In this document: positions 10,942-20,098 of the stretch, in pieces
Position numbering within the stretch: position 1 is the stretch's first letter
Layout of the letters: every line of letters starts with the position of its first letter
DNA from: Pempheris klunzingeri
Taxonomy: Eukaryota; Chordata; Actinopteri; Acropomatiformes; Pempheridae
Assembly (NCBI RefSeq): GCF_042242105.1
Contig: NC_092028.1
Coordinates: 14,121,338 to 14,185,337 of the forward strand
Length of the DNA stretch: 64,000 nt
Reading direction: 5' to 3'
Position numbers and translations under genes: made by a program
The notes under the pieces: generated by a model
Databases searched by the model: none
The model's input: only the letters and a program-made list of their open reading frames with translations
Told to the model about the DNA's origin: nothing

Positions 10942-11356
10942 ATGTTTTCTGTAGCTCTGCTGCTGCTGTTGGCAGCTGGATGTGAGTCTCTCTGGATTTG
11001 TTCAAGTCAAAAGTTCTTCATTTGCTGTATAACTTGATTGTTTGTTCCAAAACATTTTCTTTTTTTAACAGGTGTGAAGTGTGAACAGTTGACACAGCCA
11101 GCCTCTGTGACTGTGCAGCCTGGTCAGAGTCTGACCATCACCTGTCAGGTCTCTTATTCTGTGAGTGACTACTACACAGCTTGGATCAGACAGCCTGCAG
11201 GGAAAGGACTGGAGTGGATTAGTCGCGACAGCGACGTTAAAGATTCACTAAAGAACAAGTTCAGTATCGACTTAGACTCTTCCAGCAACACAGTGACTCT
11301 AAACGGACAGAATGTGCAGCCTGAAGACTCTGCTGTGTATTACTGTGCCAGAGAGC
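10942..11356 (+). CDS. IGHV: IGHV family B V gene, short CDR2
   Basis: Leader 10942-10981, intron 90 bases, V exon 11072-11356. CDR1 is YSVSDYY. CDR2 is contracted: EWISRDSDVKDSLKN lacks about four codons of the usual IGxxxTGxSYYKDS loop and its bases are CpG-rich. Frame and core residues are kept. The RSS is CACAGTA (11357-11363), 23 bp, ACAAAAACC (11387-11395). Its duplicate at 34226 has the same short loop, so the contraction predates the block duplication. Confidence 0.94.
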
Positions 11357-11395
11357 CACAGTAACACAAACCATCAGTAGACCTGAACAAAAACC

Positions 11396-12042
11396 CCACA
11401 GAGCCTGAACACTTGTAGCATGAAGCCACCAGAGGAGGAGCCCTCAGACCACTAATGATTTCAGGACCACTTTCTTTAGATTTCATAAATGTTTCTTAAT
11501 ATAATTTAAAAGCATATATTCATATCACTTAAAATCCACTGATTTTATAAAATCTCTGATACATCATTGTATGTAAATATCACCTTTAAAGTGACTTTGT
11601 TTTGAAAGCTTGCAATCTAATTACAGTAGAAATGAATCCTCAAAAAGATTCTCTTCTATGAAACCCTTTGAAAACACACTTTATCTGAATCTTGACTGCG
11701 TTAGTAATTAACTGCCTTTCTAGCTGAATCAGAAGTCTTCAGCCAAGTTCATGGTGATGTTAATTAATTAGTCAAACTACAGGAAAATAATTTTCATTAA
11801 CAATCAAAAGTGTTTTTGTCAGTGATTCAAGTTCCACCTTCTCTTTGTGTGAGATGAAGAGAAACACCTCAACATTTCATCCTCACTTTGAGTCATTTAA
11901 TATACTTCAGTCAGCTGATTTACCATCAACAGTATGTAAATTTGCCACACTGTGTGGTGCCTTATAAAGAGCTGAAGAGTGTGAGCATGAGTGTCAGTGA
12001 GAGGACAGAGCAGCCCACATAAGTTCCGCTTCAGCATCAACT
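11396..12042 (+). promoter_or_regulatory. B-to-C spacer with C promoter
   Basis: The C promoter has octamer variant ATGTAAAT (11934-11941) and TATAAAG (11963-11969). The rest is non-coding and matches 34680-35331. Confidence 0.75.
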
Positions 12043-12491
12043 ATGTTCCCTGTAACTCTGATACTTTTGCTGGCAGCTGGATCCTGTGAGGAGCTTTCAC
12101 TGGATTCACACTAATACACACATTAGCTACATAGAAAAGTCAGATGAATGATGGAGATAATGTTGATTTATGTTTCCACAGGTGTGAACAGTATTGATCT
12201 CCTCCAGCCAGACTCAGTGGCTGTTCAGCCTGGACAGTCTTTGACCATCACCTGTCAGGTGTCTGGTTATTCTCTGACTGATGACAACTATGCAGCAGGT
12301 TGGATCAGACAGCGTGAAGGAAAACAAATGGACTGGATTTTTCATCGTAGGGGTGGAGGAGACTTCTACCAAAATGATGCTCTGAAGAACAAGTTCCTTT
12401 ACCACACACACACCTCTACTCGTTCAGTGACATTAACAGGACAGAATCTGCAGCCTGAAGACACAGCTGTTTATTACTGTGTCCGTCAGCC
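12043..12491 (+). CDS. IGHV: IGHV family C V gene, intact
   Basis: Leader 12043-12085, ending GGATCC-T, 96-base intron, V exon 12182-12491. FR1 is [24 protein letters not shown] and CDR1 GYSLTDDNY. FR2 is WIRQREGKQMDWI, with Q-M-D in place of the common G-L-E before the Trp. CDR2 is HRRGGGD, and FR3 is unusual in its YHTHTSTRS run. It ends YYCVRQ. The RSS is CACAGTG (12492-12498), 23 bp, ACAAATACT (12522-12530). This intron-bearing gene shows the ancestral structure of the fused C genes at 16736 and 29557. Confidence 0.94.
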
Positions 12492-12530
12492 CACAGTGAT
12501 ACAAACCACCAACAGACCCGTACAAATACT

Positions 12531-13991
12531 CATCAACCATGTGACTCAGATACACTCACATGTTGTTAAAGTAAATTTAAATAGATAAATAAATTATTCA
12601 ATAGAGTTACTTTTTTGAAAAATGTGATTTCACCTTACTACAAGGACATGAGGTTTTGTATATGTATACTCATATTATGATGTTTACACAAGACATGAGG
12701 ACTATTTCATGCAATGAACAGTAAGCATCCATTTAAAAAGTGAAGAGATACAGTTACTGCCATCTGCTTTTACAAAATTTTAAGGTTTTGATCCAGGAAA
12801 TGAAACATTTTGATCTCCACTAAAAAGCTAGAAGTGTTTTTCAGATGAATATATTGTGTAATAATTCAACTGCAGTATTTCCAGGTATTTGATATTTTTA
12901 CCTGTTCCACTACTCTTGTATAAAACTCTGATATTGTTATTAAAGAACACTTTCATTTCTAAACCTATGGAAACTCTTCCCTCTTTGTACTGTAATCACA
13001 CCAATAACAGCTAAGAAACAGAGGAGGAGTTGAGTGTAAAAGTCCTGCATACAAAATATAGTTTAAACTCCCACAAATAAAAGTATTCATTGTGCAGAAT
13101 GGCCCATTTCAGAATCATCTATATTTTATTACTGGAAGATATTAGTGATGCATTTCTGTGTTCATCACATTTAATGTTATTGGTTCTCCATAACAAATTC
13201 AAAGCATTTACAGGGACAGTTGGTATAAGTAGGCTAACTGGGCTAAACCCTTCCTATGTTCTACAATATAGATGAAAAAATATAGTCAAAAAAATCCCCT
13301 TAGAACTGTTTTAGAATTTCATTGAACGTAGAGCAGCAAAGTATAAAAAGCCCAAATAGCTTCTGTTCATCTTGGTGGTTTTATGTGAGTGAGCCCCTTC
13401 ATTTATTGATCCTTTGGGTTACAGCCATTCAGCCCACAGGCCACTGGCTTTTGACCAGTGACAGCAGACGCACAGAGTAATGGTGTGTACAGTGAGGTGC
13501 TAATGTTACGTCATTTGTGCTCGGGCGGCAATGGTGGGCATTTAATGAATGAGGTGAGCTATTGAGAAAAATTGGAAGTGAAAAGATTGGATTATCTCTA
13601 CAACACGAAAACACATTTTATAATTATATACAGATGAATATTTTCATGATCACAGTATTCCTGAACTTATGTGTTGAACAATAAACCAAATTTAAGCCAT
13701 TATGTTACTAATATTAGTCAGTCAAATTTTAGAAAAAGAAATGTCATAGATCCATTAAGAAAAATATAATGACTGAGTGGAATAGATATGGAGATACAAA
13801 TGTTTCATATCACTTCATATCATTTGCTAGCTGTCAGATTGTTTAAATGCTGTTTCATCTTGTTTTATGCTGTGGTAAAGTCCCTTGAATTTGACTTGAA
13901 AAGCAGAATGTGATGTAGGAGGAGCTAAGTGTGAAAAAGATCATATTTAAAGGTGGATTTGTGGATTTGAAAGCATGAGCACACTCTGAAC
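12531..13991 (+). other. C-to-D spacer
   Basis: C-type downstream flank, then AT-rich DNA without recognisable genes. A TATA-like ATTTAAAG lies near 13945, about 45 bases before the D start. I see no octamer upstream of D. It is highly similar to 35820-37280. Confidence 0.6.
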
Positions 13992-14347
13992 ATGGCTTAC
14001 AGAAAGCTTACACTCGTAGTGGTTTCTCTGTTTGTTTTGACTGGTGGTGATAGTCAGACCATAACATAGTCTGAACCAGCAGTTAGAAAACCTGGAGAAT
14101 CCCACAGACTCACCTGCACAACATCTGGATTTAGCTTTAGTAGCTCAGTTTGGAACTGGGTCAGACAGGCTCCTGGAAAAGGACTGGAGTGGATCGCTTT
14201 CATACACACAGCTAGTAGTCCTATCTATTACTCCCAGTCAGTCCAGGGTAGATTCACCATCTCCAGAGACGACTCCAGCAGTAAAGTCTATCTGCAGATG
14301 AACAGTCTGAAGACTGAGGACACAGCAGTGTATTACTGTGCCAGAGG
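13992..14347 (+). pseudogene. IGHV: IGHV family D V gene, one nonsense codon
   Basis: A single exon runs from ATG ([19 protein letters not shown]) into FR1 without a leader intron. TAG at 14067-14069 stands where the copy at 37281 has GAG (Glu), just after DSQTIT. The remainder is intact: CDR1 GFSFSSSV with WNWVRQ, CDR2 [10 protein letters not shown]3 RDDSSSK, YYCARG. The RSS is still good: CACAGTG (14348-14354), 23 bp, ACAAAAACT (14378-14386). It could rearrange but would not give protein; it may be a recent knock-out or an allele. Confidence 0.93.
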
Positions 14348-14386
14348 CACAGTGAGAGACAATAACAGGATAGTGTTACAAAAACT

Positions 14387-15031
14387 ACTTCCTCTATTTA
14401 CCACCACCACTTGGAACTGCATCAAATTTAATAAAGTAAATATGATGACATTTGAAAACGTTTTTTGCCAAATAAATTCTACCAAGTTGACTCTAGACTC
14501 CATGCTGAACCACAACAGCTCATATTTAGACAATTAAGTTTATATTTTGATTTTGGAAAAACAGTAACAGTAACTTTATGAGTTTTAAACCCAATTACAG
14601 CAGCATTACTGTAACACACAATGATTGAATTACAGTCGCATTTTAGGCAATGAAATCATATATCCAAATATGTTGAACGCGAAAGTTAACGTCCAATACA
14701 AGTTCACATTACAATCCCATTAATCAACTTCAGTCTGGCCAAAGGAGAAAAAAACAGCATAGTAAGTCTTGGCTCATAAATAATTAAAGCGTGTTGATTA
14801 CTTTTAGAGCAAAACTAAAATGCTACACAGAATTCATTCATTTGACTGGAATCTAAATTTACTATTTGTTTACTTTATTTGTCCAAGTTCAATACATAGT
14901 AGGCAGAAATGATGTCCACTCCAATTCTCTCCTCTCTGTGAGGAGGAGTCAATGCAAAACTCAGATGTCTTCCACCTCTACTTATCTGACTGCAGAGAGG
15001 ATGACAGAGAACAGTGGACACACAGTTGAAC
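14387..15031 (+). other. D-to-A spacer with A promoter
   Basis: D-type downstream flank and an A promoter with octamer-like ATGCAAAA (14952-14959). No other content is recognised. It matches 37676-38320. Confidence 0.7.
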
Positions 15032-15472
15032 ATGATGGACTGTAGGACAGGACTGCTGCTCTTAACTATCTGCTGGGCAGGTGAAGATATCCACAGACCT
15101 AAACCTTACACAGTTTATACTTGTGTCAACAGCATATTTCACTTGATGTGTATTCATTCACTTGACAGGTGTTGATGGTCAGACTCTGACTCAATCTGGA
15201 CCAGCTGTTAAAAGGCCTGGAGAATCCCACAAATTGACCTGTACAACCTCTGGATTCACATTCAGTGACTACGCTATGAACTGGGTCAGACAGGCTCCTG
15301 GGAAAGGACTGGAGTGGATCGCTTATATAGACACAGCTAGTCGTCCTATCTATTACTCCCAGTCAGTCCAGGGTAGATTCACCATCTCCAGAGACGACTC
15401 CAGCAGTAAACTCTATCTGCAGATGAACAGTCTGAAGACTGAGGACACAGCAGTGTATTACTGTGCCAGACG
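15032..15472 (+). CDS. IGHV: IGHV A/D mosaic V gene, intact
   Basis: Leader 15032-15080, 88-base intron, V exon 15169-15472. Leader, FR1, CDR1 (GFTFSDYA) and FR2 are family A. From CDR2 (IDTASRPI) onward the gene is family [31 protein letters not shown]. The switch lies near 15300-15330 in the conserved GLEWIA codons. The RSS is D-type: CACAGTG (15473-15479), 23 bp, ACAAAAACT (15503-15511). It is fully open and should be functional. The downstream flank is not D-type beyond about 15530. Confidence 0.95.
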
Positions 15473-15769
15473 CACAGTGAGAGACAATAACAGGATAGTG
15501 TTACAAAAACTACTTCCTCTGTTTACCACCACCATTGGCAACATTCAGTTTTCTCACTATCGCTTATTTTATAATACTGATACTGTGATAAATTACACTG
15601 ATATATATTCTGAGTAGTGACTGAATCTTGAAGTTCTATTTTGTCTCATTTGACTCAATTTTAAAGTGATTTACGACTGACACAAATATAGTGGGAAAAG
15701 AAATAGATTTCCTTAAATTTCTTTTTAAGAAAATCGTGAAACATGAAAATGTAGTTTTGTGTTATTGGT

Positions 15770-15950
15770 AAATAAATCGTAAATGGTCTGTATTTGTATC
15801 GTGCCTTTCGAGTCAGTTCGACTACTCAAAGTATCACATCCTTTTCATCCAGTCACACGTCATTCAAACAAAAGGAATCTAGGTTGTAGGAGACTATTTT
15901 TTCGCACTCATCAACACTCAACACAATTGATGAACGAGCCACAGAGGCTA
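15770..15950 (+). repeat. Degraded fish interspersed repeat
   Basis: The block opens with AAATGGTCTGTATTTGTAT and continues with CCTTTCGAGTCAGTTCGACTA, the pattern of a repeat widespread in fish. It is absent from the paralogous spacer at 28700-28760, so it inserted here after the duplication, or was lost there. Family recalled from pattern only. Confidence 0.45.
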
Positions 15951-16119
15951 AAAGATGTATAAAAAGACACATGTCTTTATAACTACATGCATGAAGACCA
16001 TTTATGTGACACAAACATTTACACTTCAGTTACATCTACAAATAAAAAACTTCCACCTGATTTGAAGGTTGTACACAAAATTATGAAAATAGTTACCTTG
16101 CACATCACCAAATCTACAA

Positions 16120-16245
16120 AAACATCCAAAAGTGCTGTAATGTAGCTAATGCAGATGTGACAAAGAACTCTTTTCCAGCTGAACTCAGATACATCAAGTC
16201 TCCTGCTTCTTTGAAATCTCATTTTAAAACTTTTGTCTTTGTGAA
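16120..16245 (+). mobile_element. LINE 3' coding fragment (L2/CR1-like), degraded
   Basis: On the + strand the text resembles the very C-terminus of fish L2/CR1-type reverse transcriptases (SFPAEL, then ASLKSHLKTF). The duplicate at 28950-29075 is better preserved. The remainder of the element is absent. Confidence 0.4.
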
Positions 16246-16735
16246 AACTTTTGTTTAATATATCTTTTTATTTATACTACTACTTCTTTTTAATTCCTAT
16301 GTGCTTATGTCTCTGATATTACTGTCATTTTATTTAATTTTTATTTTATTTATCTAAAATTAAAAAGTTCTGCATCATATGATATTCAGTTTTTGTACAT
16401 TAACCGTCACTAATTTCATGAGTTTTAAGACATATTTATACAGTAAATCATATCATAGCAGCGCCACAGGTTTGTTAAATTATCTGTCTAGATGGTGAGT
16501 GTGTATAAGATCTTTCATAGAAATATGTTCTGTAAAAAATGCTTTAAAAAGGCATTCTCTACCAGTCGGCTCTAGAGGACACAGTGTTAACACCTTCAGT
16601 TAATTCTAATGATATTCAAAAGATTATTCAACAACATGCAAATAAAGGGCACTCATAAGGAAGTGAAGTGTATTTCTCTGTGAGTGTCAGTGAGAGGACA
16701 GAAGAGCTCACATCAGTTCAGCTTCAACATCAACC

Positions 16736-17088
16736 ATGTTCTCTGTAGCTCTGATGCTGCTGGTTTCCTTTTCCACAGGTGTGAACAGTATTGATCTCCT
16801 CCAGCCAGACTCAATGGCTGTTCAGCCTGGACAGTCTTTGACCATCACCTGTCAGGTGTCTGGTTATTCTCTGACTGATAACAACTATGCAGCAGGTTGG
16901 ATCAGACAGCGTGAAGGAAAACAAATGGACTGGATTTCCCATCAGTGGGGTGGAGGTACGCTTCATCAAAATGATGCTCTGAAGAACAAGTTCAGCTACA
17001 GCAGAGACACTTCTGCTCGAACAGTGACTCTAAAAGGACAGAATCTGCAGCCTGAAGACACAGCTGTTTATTACTGTGTCCGTCGGCC
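16736..17088 (+). CDS. IGHV: IGHV family C V gene with fused, intronless leader
   Basis: One exon encodes MFSVALMLLVSFSTG followed by VNSIDLLQPDSMAV. The first 27 bases match a C/B leader exon. The next 16 (GTTTCCTTTTCCACAG) are the polypyrimidine tract and AG of the old intron, now translated as the signal-peptide core. Everything downstream is normal: CDR1 GYSLTDNNY, FR2 REGKQMDWI, CDR2 HQWGGGT, YYCVRR. The RSS is CACAGTG (17089-17095), 23 bp, ACAAATACT (17119-17127). It has the only octamer type here that is a perfect ATGCAAAT apart from family E. The frame stays open past the RSS by chance. Confidence 0.95.
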
Positions 17089-17127
17089 CACAGTGATACA
17101 AACCACCAACAGACCTGCACAAATACT

Positions 17128-18263
17128 CATCAACCATGTGACTCAAATACACTCACATGTTCTAAACGTGAACATTATTCCATGTAGATCTAATGTGACT
17201 TCCACTGCAGCTGACATCTGTATCAAACAACTTTGCCTTAATATAAGAGCTTTAGGGAAGTAATGTTTCCTGTTTCATTGGGTAGAAAATGACATCTGAC
17301 AAAGCTCACTTCAACTGGAGCTTTATCTCATCACAGATACACAAATAGGATCCATTTTCCTTTTGTAATTTCACCAATATTAAAAGAAAATAGCTTTAAA
17401 CTTTTACACCATCAGTTAAAGATTGACATTGTACTGAAGAAAGTAGCTGCCAGGACTTTGATGCTTCACAGTTTCCTCTGCTGTTTTAGAGATTCTCTGC
17501 TCATGGAAATGTATCTGTGTCACACGTTCCCTATTTAAACCTGTAGAGGGAGGTCTATGCAAACTCTTCCTCTCTTATAAACACACCATCAGTCACTTGT
17601 GGCACAAAACTGGGACAGTTTTTAACATTTTAGAAACACTGAGTCCAGAGAGCTCTGAACTACAGTGTTTATCACAGAATGGACAATAAAATGATCAGGA
17701 GTTTATCATTTCTAGTTACTATTCATGGTGAGAAAATGTATTCTGACTAAAATGTCCAACCTGTGATTTACAATTTATTAATTATTATTATTATTATTAT
17801 TATTAGCATCAAGTTTATTATTGATAATAGGATGAATAGAGATTATTGTAGATGATTTGGCTCATCTGTTGCCCAACATGCTTCCAGGGAGTAATGTGAA
17901 ACAATGATGCCAACAAACCAATTTTGAATAAACCTTGTTGGAAAATGAGCCAAATTTGGGAACTAAAATTAACATGTTGAAGATGTATTAAAAGCAAGAT
18001 GGGAAATTAGGTTGATTTTAATACTAAGTGACATTTTGCATAAAAGAAATGAAAACATGCCAAACACACTTTAAATTGACTGACTTAGAGGAATAAATCC
18101 TGAACAATGATTCAGCATTTTCACCAAACAAAGACTGAAAGCTAAGTCCAGTCTACTTCTCTCCTCCCTGTGAGGAGGAGTTAATGCAAAACTTAGATGT
18201 CTTCCACCTCTACTTATCTGACTGCAGAGAGGATGACAGAGAACAGTGGACACACAGTTGAAC
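17128..18263 (+). other. Spacer with ATT microsatellite and A promoter
   Basis: An (ATT)n tract lies at about 17776-17805, shorter in the duplicate at 30586-30607. Octamer-like ATGCAAAA is at 18184-18191. The rest is non-coding. Confidence 0.7.
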
Positions 18264-18706
18264 ATGATGGACTGTAGGACAGGACTGCTGCTCTTAACTA
18301 TCTGCTGGGCAGGTGAAGATATCCACAGACCTAAACCTTACACAGTTTATATTTGTGTCAACAGCATATTTCACTTGATGTGTATTCATTCTCTTGACAG
18401 GTGTTGATGGTCAGACTCTGACTGAATCTGAACCAGCTGTTAAAAGGCCTGGAGAATCCCACAAATTGACCTGTACAGCCTCTGGATTCTCATTCAGCGG
18501 CTACCATATGAACTGGGTCAGACAGGCTCCTGGAAAAGGACTGGAGTGGATCGCTTTCATCAGCAGTGGCAGTAGCGACACATACTACTCTCAGTCAGTC
18601 CAAGGCCGCTTCACCATCTCCAGAGACAACAGCAGACAGCAGCTGTATCTGCAGATGAACAGCCTGAAGACTGAAGATTCTGCTGTTTATTATTGTGCCA
18701 GACACT
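18264..18706 (+). CDS. IGHV: IGHV family A V gene, intact
   Basis: Leader 18264-18312, intron 88 bases, V exon 18401-18706. CDR1 GFSFSGYH with MNWVRQ, CDR2 ISSGSSDT, V end CARHS. FR3 uses QQLYLQ. The RSS is CACAGTG (18707-18713), 23 bp, ACAAAATCC (18737-18745). Its positional duplicate is the gene at 31051, but the two CDR1 and CDR2 differ completely while the frameworks agree. That is what selection or gene conversion on the loops would leave. Confidence 0.96.
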
Positions 18707-18745
18707 CACAGTGACTGGAGTTGGTTGAGCAGCTGTACAAAATCC

Positions 18746-19555
18746 TACAGTATCTTTCAGCCCAAGTATGAAGCATTCTTCAAAGTACACTTTATCTTTC
18801 TTTTTGATTTATGTATATATTTGTATATATTATTGTATACTACATAATATTGCATTACATATATACATGCATATCTTTAAATAATGCATTATATGAAATC
18901 ATAACTATTGTTTCTGATAAATATTATTATCAAACATTAATACAATAAACAAAAAGAATAAATATCACTTGTTCATACAAGTTCTTCTATCAATTAAGAA
19001 ACACTAATGTCTGTAATCTATGTTGAAAACATAATGATACAGTTTCTTTTATAGGGCTAGAGAGCAAGTAGATGAATAAATAAATGCTGCAATACAAAAA
19101 AGCTGTTCACACATTGTTGATGATGAATCTGATATAGGAGAGATTCAGAGTGAATCAGTTCTTTCAGGAAAACAGCTCACATCATATTTAAAGTGGGTTT
19201 GAAATGTGAAAACATGCCAAACACACTGGCACACATGGCTTATAGCAAGCAACATTCTTGGTGTTTGCTGCTTTTGTTTCTGTGTGTGCACACCATCATA
19301 GTTGATGCAAAGCTGATTTTAATCAGTATGTTTCCCATTATCCACGATTCATGATAATATTCACATTAAGAATAAGAATAATGATTATTTATGATTATAT
19401 AATGTTTTCATTATGAATTCTTCTCAGTTAGACCAATGCTGATGTTTCACATGTTGATTCTATGCAAACTCAGTGACCTTCCTCATTACTCAGCTATAAA
19501 AACTTCACATCAGGCCGTCAGTGGAGTTCACAGCACGTCAGTTTCAGCATCAACC
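18746..19555 (+). promoter_or_regulatory. A-to-B spacer with B promoter
   Basis: Same class as 8236-9044. Octamer ATGCAAAC 19462-19469, TATAAAA 19495-19501. Confidence 0.78.
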
Positions 19556-19985
19556 ATGTTTTCTGTAGCTCTGCTGCTGCTGTTGGCAGCTGGATGTGAG
19601 TCTCTCTGGATTTGTTGAAGTCAAAAGTTCTTCATTTGCTGTATAACTTGATTGTTTGTTCCAAAACATTTTCTTTTTTTAACAGGTGTGAAGTGTGAAC
19701 AGTTGACACAGCCAGCCTCTGTGACTGTGCAGCCTGGTCAGCGTCTGACCATCACCTGTCAGGTCTCTTATTCTGTGAGTGACTACTACACAGCTTGGAT
19801 CAGACAGCCTGCAGGGAAAGGACTGGAGTGGATTGGAAGTGCAGCTGCTGGATACACCACATCCTACAAAGATTCACTAAAGAACAAGTTCAGTATCGAC
19901 TTAGACTCTTCCAGCAAAACAGTGACTCTAAACGGACAGAATGTGCAGCCTGAAGACTCTGCTGTGTATTACTGTGCCAGAGAGC
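19556..19985 (+). CDS. IGHV: IGHV family B V gene, intact
   Basis: Leader 19556-19595, intron 90 bases, V exon 19686-19985. CDR1 YSVSDYY, CDR2 in the longer class (AAAGYTT). The core is complete. The heptamer is CACAGTG (19986-19992), the optimal form and unlike the CACAGTA of its siblings, with 23 bp and ACAAAAACC (20016-20024). On sequence alone this is the best RSS of any B gene here, so it may be over-used. A LINE tail begins 74 bases past the nonamer. Confidence 0.95.
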
Positions 19986-20098
19986 CACAGTGACACAAAC
20001 CATCAGTAGACCTAAACAAAAACCCCTCAGAGCCTGAACACTCGTAGCATGAAGCCACCAGAGGAGGAGCCCTCAGACCACTAATGATTTCAGGACCT

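Larger units (their letters stand above)
15512..16735 (+). promoter_or_regulatory. Spacer with two repeat remnants and C promoter
   Basis: It holds a repeat remnant at about 15770-15950 and a LINE-like fragment at about 16120-16245, both listed separately. The promoter of the fused C gene has a perfect octamer ATGCAAAT (16636-16643). The paralogous spacer is 28514-29556. Confidence 0.7.

Noticed and set aside
12214-12411. Minus-strand frames overlapping V exons (also at 1515, 3476, 35503 and others)
   Set aside because: They are antisense to V exons with leader, core residues and RSS on the + strand.
17089-17263. C and D reading frames that continue 50-60 codons past the RSS
   Set aside because: V coding ends at the heptamer; the continuation crosses spacer, nonamer and flank and is chance openness.
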